Source: CAZLAP01 sp964557715
GTDB lineage: Bacteria > Patescibacteriota > Minisyncoccia > Minisyncoccales > RBG-13-42-11
Assembly (NCBI GenBank): GCA_964557715.1
Contig: CAZLAP010000026.1
Span: 1 to 8,598 of the forward strand
Reading direction: 5' to 3'
Length of the DNA stretch: 8,598 bases
This document shows, in pieces, positions 5,597 to 8,598 of this stretch. A program made the translations under genes and the position numbers. The notes under the pieces are model-generated. The model did not search any database and was not told the origin of the DNA. It saw nothing but the letters and a program-made list of their open reading frames with translations. The first letter of the stretch is position 1. The number at the start of each line of letters is the position of its first letter.

Positions 5597-7960
5597 TTAT
5601 TTTAGCGACTTAACCTTGGCAGCGTTTTTAATAAAATCAGCGTATTTGCTCTTGTCAATCTTGGCTTTCAATTCATATTCTTCAAGCTCAAAGCCCAAAG
5701 ACATGCCGTTTTCAGACTTGAATTTTCTTATTTCGTCTATGGCTGCAATGACTTGATTGAAATCTGAAACATCTTTATCGGTTTTTATTTCAATTTCATC
5801 CGGCCAAGCAGAGATATGAATGCTTTTTCTGCCATCGCTCTTTTTATAAACAAGCTGGTATAATTCTTCCGTAACAAACGGCAGGATCGGCGCGTACATT
5901 TTCAAAATAAAGAGAAATGTTTTTGTCATTGCAAATCTGGCCGCTTTTTTTGATTTTTCGTCATTGCCGGCAAAGCGATATTTGATAAATTCCAAATAAT
6001 AGTCGGCGAATTTTGACCAGAATAGCTGGTCAATTTCGTTTTTAGCTTGAGCGTAAGCGTAATTGTCAAAAGCAAAACTGACTTTTTTAACGGATTTGTT
6101 CAGTTCTTGAATAATCCAGACATCGGCAAAATCCAAATCATCACAAGTTTCCGTTATTTCATAATCGCCCAAATTCATTAAAATTAACCTGCCGACATTC
6201 CAAAGCTTGGTTGCTGTTTTCTTTCCTTTCTTAACCTCTTGAACGTTAAAACGGAGATTTTGTCCCAAAGCTGCGCCAGTGGCCCAATAACGGACAGCGT
6301 CTGCTCCGTATTCATCAAGAAGTTTTTCCGAAGGAATATAATTATTGGAACGTTTTGAAATCTTTCTGCCATATTCGTCCAAACCGTGCCCTGAAATCAT
6401 CACATTCTCAAATGGCAAGCCGTTGAAATGATAATAGCTTTTAACTATTGTATAAAAATCCCAAGTTCTGATGATTTCAAAAGCATTGGGCCGTAAAGTT
6501 GCCGGAAACACCTTTTCTTTTGTTTTCTTATTTTTAACAAGCTCCTTAATTATCAAAGGGGTACAGGAAGAAGTCGCCCAGGTGTCCATAACGTCGTTCT
6601 CGGGAACAAACTTTTTTTGCCCGCATTTCGGGCAGGATGAAACAGACGGCTTGTCTTCAGCCGGATTTACCGGCAGGTTTTTTTCTTCGGCAAAAATCGG
6701 CTCAGCGCATTTTTCACAGTACCAAATCGGAAAAGGCACTCCGTAATATCGCTGCCTGGAAATACACCAGTCCCATTTGATGGAATTAACCCACAGTTCG
6801 TAATCTTGCTGCCTGGATTCAGGATACCAATTCAGTTTTCTGCCGCAGTCAAGCCAAGCATTCTTCAAACCGGCTATCTTAATAAACCACTGCTTGCTTA
6901 AGATAAATTCAGTCGGCGTGCCGCAGCGCTCATGAACGTTCAAAGTATGGACAATGTTTTCTTGTTTTATCAGACAACCTTTTTTTTGAAGCTCGGAAAT
7001 AATTTTTAGCCTTGCTTCGCTTATCTTTAACCCCTGATACTTGCTGCCAAGCTCGTTGAGCCGTCCGTCTTCGCTAAGCAGCGCTCTTGTTTCAAGCTTA
7101 TCGCTCTGCCATTTTTCCAAGTCGTCCTTATCCCCCCAAGTGCAAACCATCATTAAGCCTGTGCCGAATTCCATATCCACTTTTTCGCTGGCTAATATCG
7201 GAACTTCGTAATCAAACAAAGGCACAACAGCTTTTTTGCCGATAAGTTTTTTATATCTTTTGTCATTTGGATTTGCGTACAAAGCAACGCAAGCGGGCAG
7301 AAGTTCGGGACGCGTTGTGGCAATAACGAGTTTTTCATTATTGCTTAAAAAATTAATATAGTTTATTTTTGAATTTTCTTCCTTATCCTCTAAATCTGCC
7401 TGAGCAATGGCTGTTCGGCAGAAAGGACACCATAAAACAGGCGCTTCGCTCCTGTATAGCGCCTTTTTCTTATACAGATCTATTAATGACCACTGGGAAA
7501 TTTTTGTGGCAAGCGGGCTGATAGTGCTGTAAGTTTTTGTCCAATCAACCGAAATGCCCAAACTGTCCCAAAGCTTCTTATAGGTTTGCGAGCCTGTTTT
7601 GGTTTCTTTAAGGCAGATTTTGATGAATTCTGATTTTGTTGTTTTCGTCTTGTCAATCTTGTATTTTCTTTCAACAAACCTTTCCGTAGGCAAACCGTTG
7701 TCGTCAAAACCCATAGGATAAAAAACATTAAAACCGCGCATGCGCTTGTACCTGACAATAAATTCAGCCTGCGCATACGACATAATATGGCCTATGTGCA
7801 AATGGTCGGCAGACACATAAGGCGGAGGCGTGTCCACCGCATAAAGCGGAGACTCGCTTTTATCTGAAAAATGGAAAATTTTTTCTTTTTCCCAAAACTT
7901 ACGCCATTTTTTTTCTACGTTAAGATAATCGTATTGCTTTGGTAATTTTTTTACATCCAT
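5597..7960 (-). CDS. valS: Valyl-tRNA synthetase, archaeal-like type
   Basis: A 787-aa class I synthetase that charges tRNA-Val. The nucleotide fold begins with TPPPYVSADHLHIGH (44-58), giving the HIGH signature at 55-58. The block YPMGFDDNGLPTERFVE (81-97) is the archaeal-type form, unlike the PGxDHAGIATQ seen in most bacterial ValRS. A Cys pair CPFC (178-181) lies ahead of the editing domain, which shows ATTRPE (214-219), VDMEFGTG (261-268) and CTWGDKDD (273-280); editing removes mischarged Thr. A second knuckle pair, CEKC (415-418) and CPKC (443-446), probably binds zinc. MDTW (458-461) and the KMSKS loop, here KISKR (533-537), complete the active site. The alpha-helical anticodon-binding domain runs from about 610 to 730. 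The C-terminus is short, with no long coiled-coil arm. The start is ATG at 7960, just below a good promoter; no Shine-Dalgarno is seen. Confidence 0.94.
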   Translation of the reverse strand: MDVKKLPKQYDYLNVEKKWRKFWEKEKIFHFSDKSESPLYAVDTPPPYVSADHLHIGHIMSYAQAEFIVRYKRMRGFNVFYPMGFDDNGLPTERFVERKYKIDKTKTTKSEFIKICLKETKTGSQTYKKLWDSLGISVDWTKTYSTISPLATKISQWSLIDLYKKKALYRSEAPVLWCPFCRTAIAQADLEDKEENSKINYINFLSNNEKLVIATTRPELLPACVALYANPNDKRYKKLIGKKAVVPLFDYEVPILASEKVDMEFGTGLMMVCTWGDKDDLEKWQSDKLETRALLSEDGRLNELGSKYQGLKISEARLKIISELQKKGCLIKQENIVHTLNVHERCGTPTEFILSKQWFIKIAGLKNAWLDCGRKLNWYPESRQQDYELWVNSIKWDWCISRQRYYGVPFPIWYCEKCAEPIFAEEKNLPVNPAEDKPSVSSCPKCGQKKFVPENDVMDTWATSSCTPLIIKELVKNKKTKEKVFPATLRPNAFEIIRTWDFYTIVKSYYHFNGLPFENVMISGHGLDEYGRKISKRSNNYIPSEKLLDEYGADAVRYWATGAALGQNLRFNVQEVKKGKKTATKLWNVGRLILMNLGDYEITETCDDLDFADVWIIQELNKSVKKVSFAFDNYAYAQAKNEIDQLFWSKFADYYLEFIKYRFAGNDEKSKKAARFAMTKTFLFILKMYAPILPFVTEELYQLVYKKSDGRKSIHISAWPDEIEIKTDKDVSDFNQVIAAIDEIRKFKSENGMSLGFELEEYELKAKIDKSKYADFIKNAAKVKSLK

Positions 7961-7975
7961 AAGAAAATCTATTTA

Positions 7976-8004
7976 ATCATAACTTAATTCGGTTGGTTTT
8001 TCAA
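7976..8004 (-). promoter_or_regulatory. Sigma-70 promoter of the valS gene block
   Basis: On the minus strand TTGAAA (8004-7999) and TATGAT (7981-7976) are separated by exactly 17 bp; each hexamer differs from consensus at one base. Transcription should start near 7969, leaving a leader of only about 8 nt before the valS ATG at 7960. It lies just downstream of the terminator of the acpP remnant, which makes it the expected start of the six-gene unit. Confidence 0.7.
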
Positions 8005-8007
8005 TTG

Positions 8008-8047
8008 AAAAAAAATGCGCTTGAGATAATACATTTCAAGCGCATTT
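8008..8047 (-). terminator. Rho-independent terminator after the acpP remnant
   Basis: On the minus strand AAATGCGCTTGA (8047-8036) and TCAAGCGCATTT (8024-8013) form a perfect 12-bp stem with an 11-nt loop. The A of the stem and beyond give eight T in a row (8015-8008). It lies 21 bp after the stop of the acyl-carrier-protein remnant and separates it from the valS promoter. Confidence 0.88.
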
Positions 8048-8068
8048 GCCAAACGCGTTGTAAAAAAA

Positions 8069-8205
8069 CTATGTTTTCGGAGAAGAAAAAGAAAATAAAT
8101 ACTGCTGGTGATTGCCGAAAACTTGGCGGCGAATATATTCTACGGCATCGCCCACTGTTTCCAGCTTCCTGGCGTCTTCGTCAGGAATATCAATGAACTC
8201 GGCAT
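8069..8205 (-). pseudogene. Acyl carrier protein, 3' remnant
   Basis: The minus-strand reading from about 8205 to the TAG at 8071-8069 contains IDIPDEDARKLETVGDAVEYI, which matches helix III-IV of bacterial ACP (typical form: EIPDEDAEKI-TVGD-VEYI). An intact ACP has about 75-85 residues, and its N-terminal half with the phosphopantetheine-accepting Ser in a DSL motif is absent. Upstream the same frame runs into antisense of the recombinase remnant and gives no ACP-like residues. The tail YIRRQVFGNHQQ... runs about 20 residues beyond the usual end. The gene was therefore truncated at its 5' side near 8191-8210. It keeps its terminator but has no promoter or plausible start. An ORF from an ATG at 8251 exists, but its first 15 residues are not ACP-like. 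Confidence 0.6.
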
Positions 8206-8425
8206 GAGACAAAAATTGGAAGATGAAATCGCAAGGTTTAATATATTTCAAAGGTCGGTATTGGGCAGCACTGATAAGATAAAAAATACCGAGGATACTG
8301 ATATACGAAATTACGCAAAATATATTCTGAAAGAAGGATCGGTTTCAGAAAAACGAGAACTGCTTGGAAATTTAAGATCAAGAATAGTTTATAAAGATAA
8401 AATTCTAACACTGCTGGCTGAGTAA
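8199..8425 (+). pseudogene. C-terminal remnant of a probable serine site-specific recombinase
   Basis: The plus-strand frame ending in TAA (8423-8425) encodes a charged helical segment (MRQKLEDEIARF) and then DIRNYAKYILKEGSVSEKRE followed by LLGNLRSRIVYKDKILTL. The pattern of a helix, (S/V)EEKRxLL, a short loop and (L/I)xxKDKxI(L) is what I recall from the C-termini of large serine recombinases in candidate-phyla bacteria. The catalytic Ser domain and the zinc-ribbon domain are missing. The open frame continues left to an ATG at 8108, but that part is antisense to the acpP remnant and is unlikely to be coding. This looks like the tail of a decayed integrase. The family call rests on memory of a short segment, so other helical proteins are possible. 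Confidence 0.45.
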
Positions 8426-8463
8426 AAAAACAAAAACAGCGACCGGAAAAAGTCGTTGTTTTT
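8424..8463 (-). terminator. Terminator, best on minus strand; possibly shared by both strands
   Basis: AAAAACAGCGAC (8432-8443) and GTCGTTGTTTTT (8452-8463) form a 12-bp stem with one G-U pair and an 8-nt loop. On the minus strand the stem ends in T5, then G, then T7 (8430-8424), a strong signal that would end the gene entering from the right edge. On the plus strand the stem also ends in T5 and lies just 6 bp after the recombinase-remnant stop, so it may work in both directions. Confidence 0.8.
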
Positions 8464-8471
8464 GCTTTAGA

Positions 8472-8597
8472 TCAAACCCATTCTTCCTTAATACGCCAGT
8501 CTGATTTTGGAAAAATACCGAGATCGTTTGCTACGAGCGTAGACCGCGGATCGTCCATTGATATGGTAAAACTGAAACTACCATCATCATTTTTTTG
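8472..8597 (-). CDS. C-terminus of an unrecognised protein, runs off the window
   Basis: A minus-strand frame is open from the window edge to a TGA at 8474-8472, giving the last 41 residues of a protein (they include SFTISMDDPRSTLVANDLG and SDWRIKEEWV). The other two minus frames have stops in this stretch. A terminator follows within 10 bp, as expected for a real gene end. I do not recognise the family. The segment is mixed polar and hydrophobic with no visible motif, membrane helix or cysteine pair. Confidence 0.6.
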   Translation of the reverse strand, partial: QKNDDGSFSFTISMDDPRSTLVANDLGIFPKSDWRIKEEWV

Positions 8598-8598
8598 C

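Noticed and set aside
7961..8004. T-box riboswitch upstream of valS
   Set aside because: The predicted leader is about 8 nt, and upstream of it lies only the terminator of the acpP remnant on the same strand. There is no room for the stem I or antiterminator domains.
8108..8205. N-terminal third of the 105-aa plus-strand frame as real coding sequence
   Set aside because: It is the complement of the ACP-like stretch, so it is more likely a chance open frame; only the part after about 8199 is kept as a remnant.
1..8598. CRISPR array, insertion sequence with terminal repeats, rRNA gene or replication origin
   Set aside because: No regularly spaced direct repeats, no transposase, no rRNA-like sequence and no DnaA-box cluster were seen on reading both strands.

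Overview
The window looks like a chromosomal segment of a candidate-phyla-radiation (Patescibacteria, probably Parcubacteria-like) bacterium. The reasons are AT-rich DNA, very tight gene packing, few Shine-Dalgarno sites, a tRNA gene without an encoded CCA end and interrupted by a self-splicing intron, an archaeal-style valyl-tRNA synthetase, and a sigma factor and primase with lineage-typical quirks. The assignment is inference; no rRNA marker is present.

Layout, left to right. Positions 80-743 (minus strand) hold a tRNA-Asn(GUU) gene split inside its anticodon loop by a group I intron of about 592 nt (118-709). The intron core can be read directly: P3, P4, P6, P7 and P8 pairings plus recognisable P, Q, R and S elements. 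It carries a 115-aa HNH endonuclease (317-664) whose start lies in a long 5' hairpin and whose 3' end forms part of the catalytic core. A strong rho-independent terminator (767-800) separates this locus from the next block.

Positions 805-7960 are one compact minus-strand gene block, probably an operon, transcribed in the order valS - ACT-domain protein - mscS-like channel - dnaG - rpoD - L,D-transpeptidase. A good promoter (TTGAAA, 17 bp, TATGAT) lies just upstream of valS and implies a leader of only a few nucleotides. The core is the primase/sigma pair of the classical macromolecular-synthesis operon (dnaG-rpoD, overlapping by 13 nt) without rpsU nearby. The last gene, the L,D-transpeptidase, has a one-base frameshift exactly at the codon before its catalytic cysteine.

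Positions 7961-8598 are a degraded junction. A promoterless, head-less acyl-carrier-protein 3' end (minus strand, with its own terminator) abuts the 3' end of what looks like a serine site-specific recombinase (plus strand). After these comes a terminator active on the minus strand and the C-terminus of an unrecognised minus-strand gene that runs off the window edge. This suggests an old mobile-element insertion and deletion that destroyed an acpP copy upstream of valS.

Taken together the window holds information-processing genes (tRNA-Asn, ValRS, primase, principal sigma factor), one envelope channel, one cell-wall crosslinking enzyme, and two signs of mobile DNA (intron with HNH; recombinase remnant). 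The strongest candidate for something unusual is the intron-split tRNA with its endonuclease gene nested into the ribozyme core.
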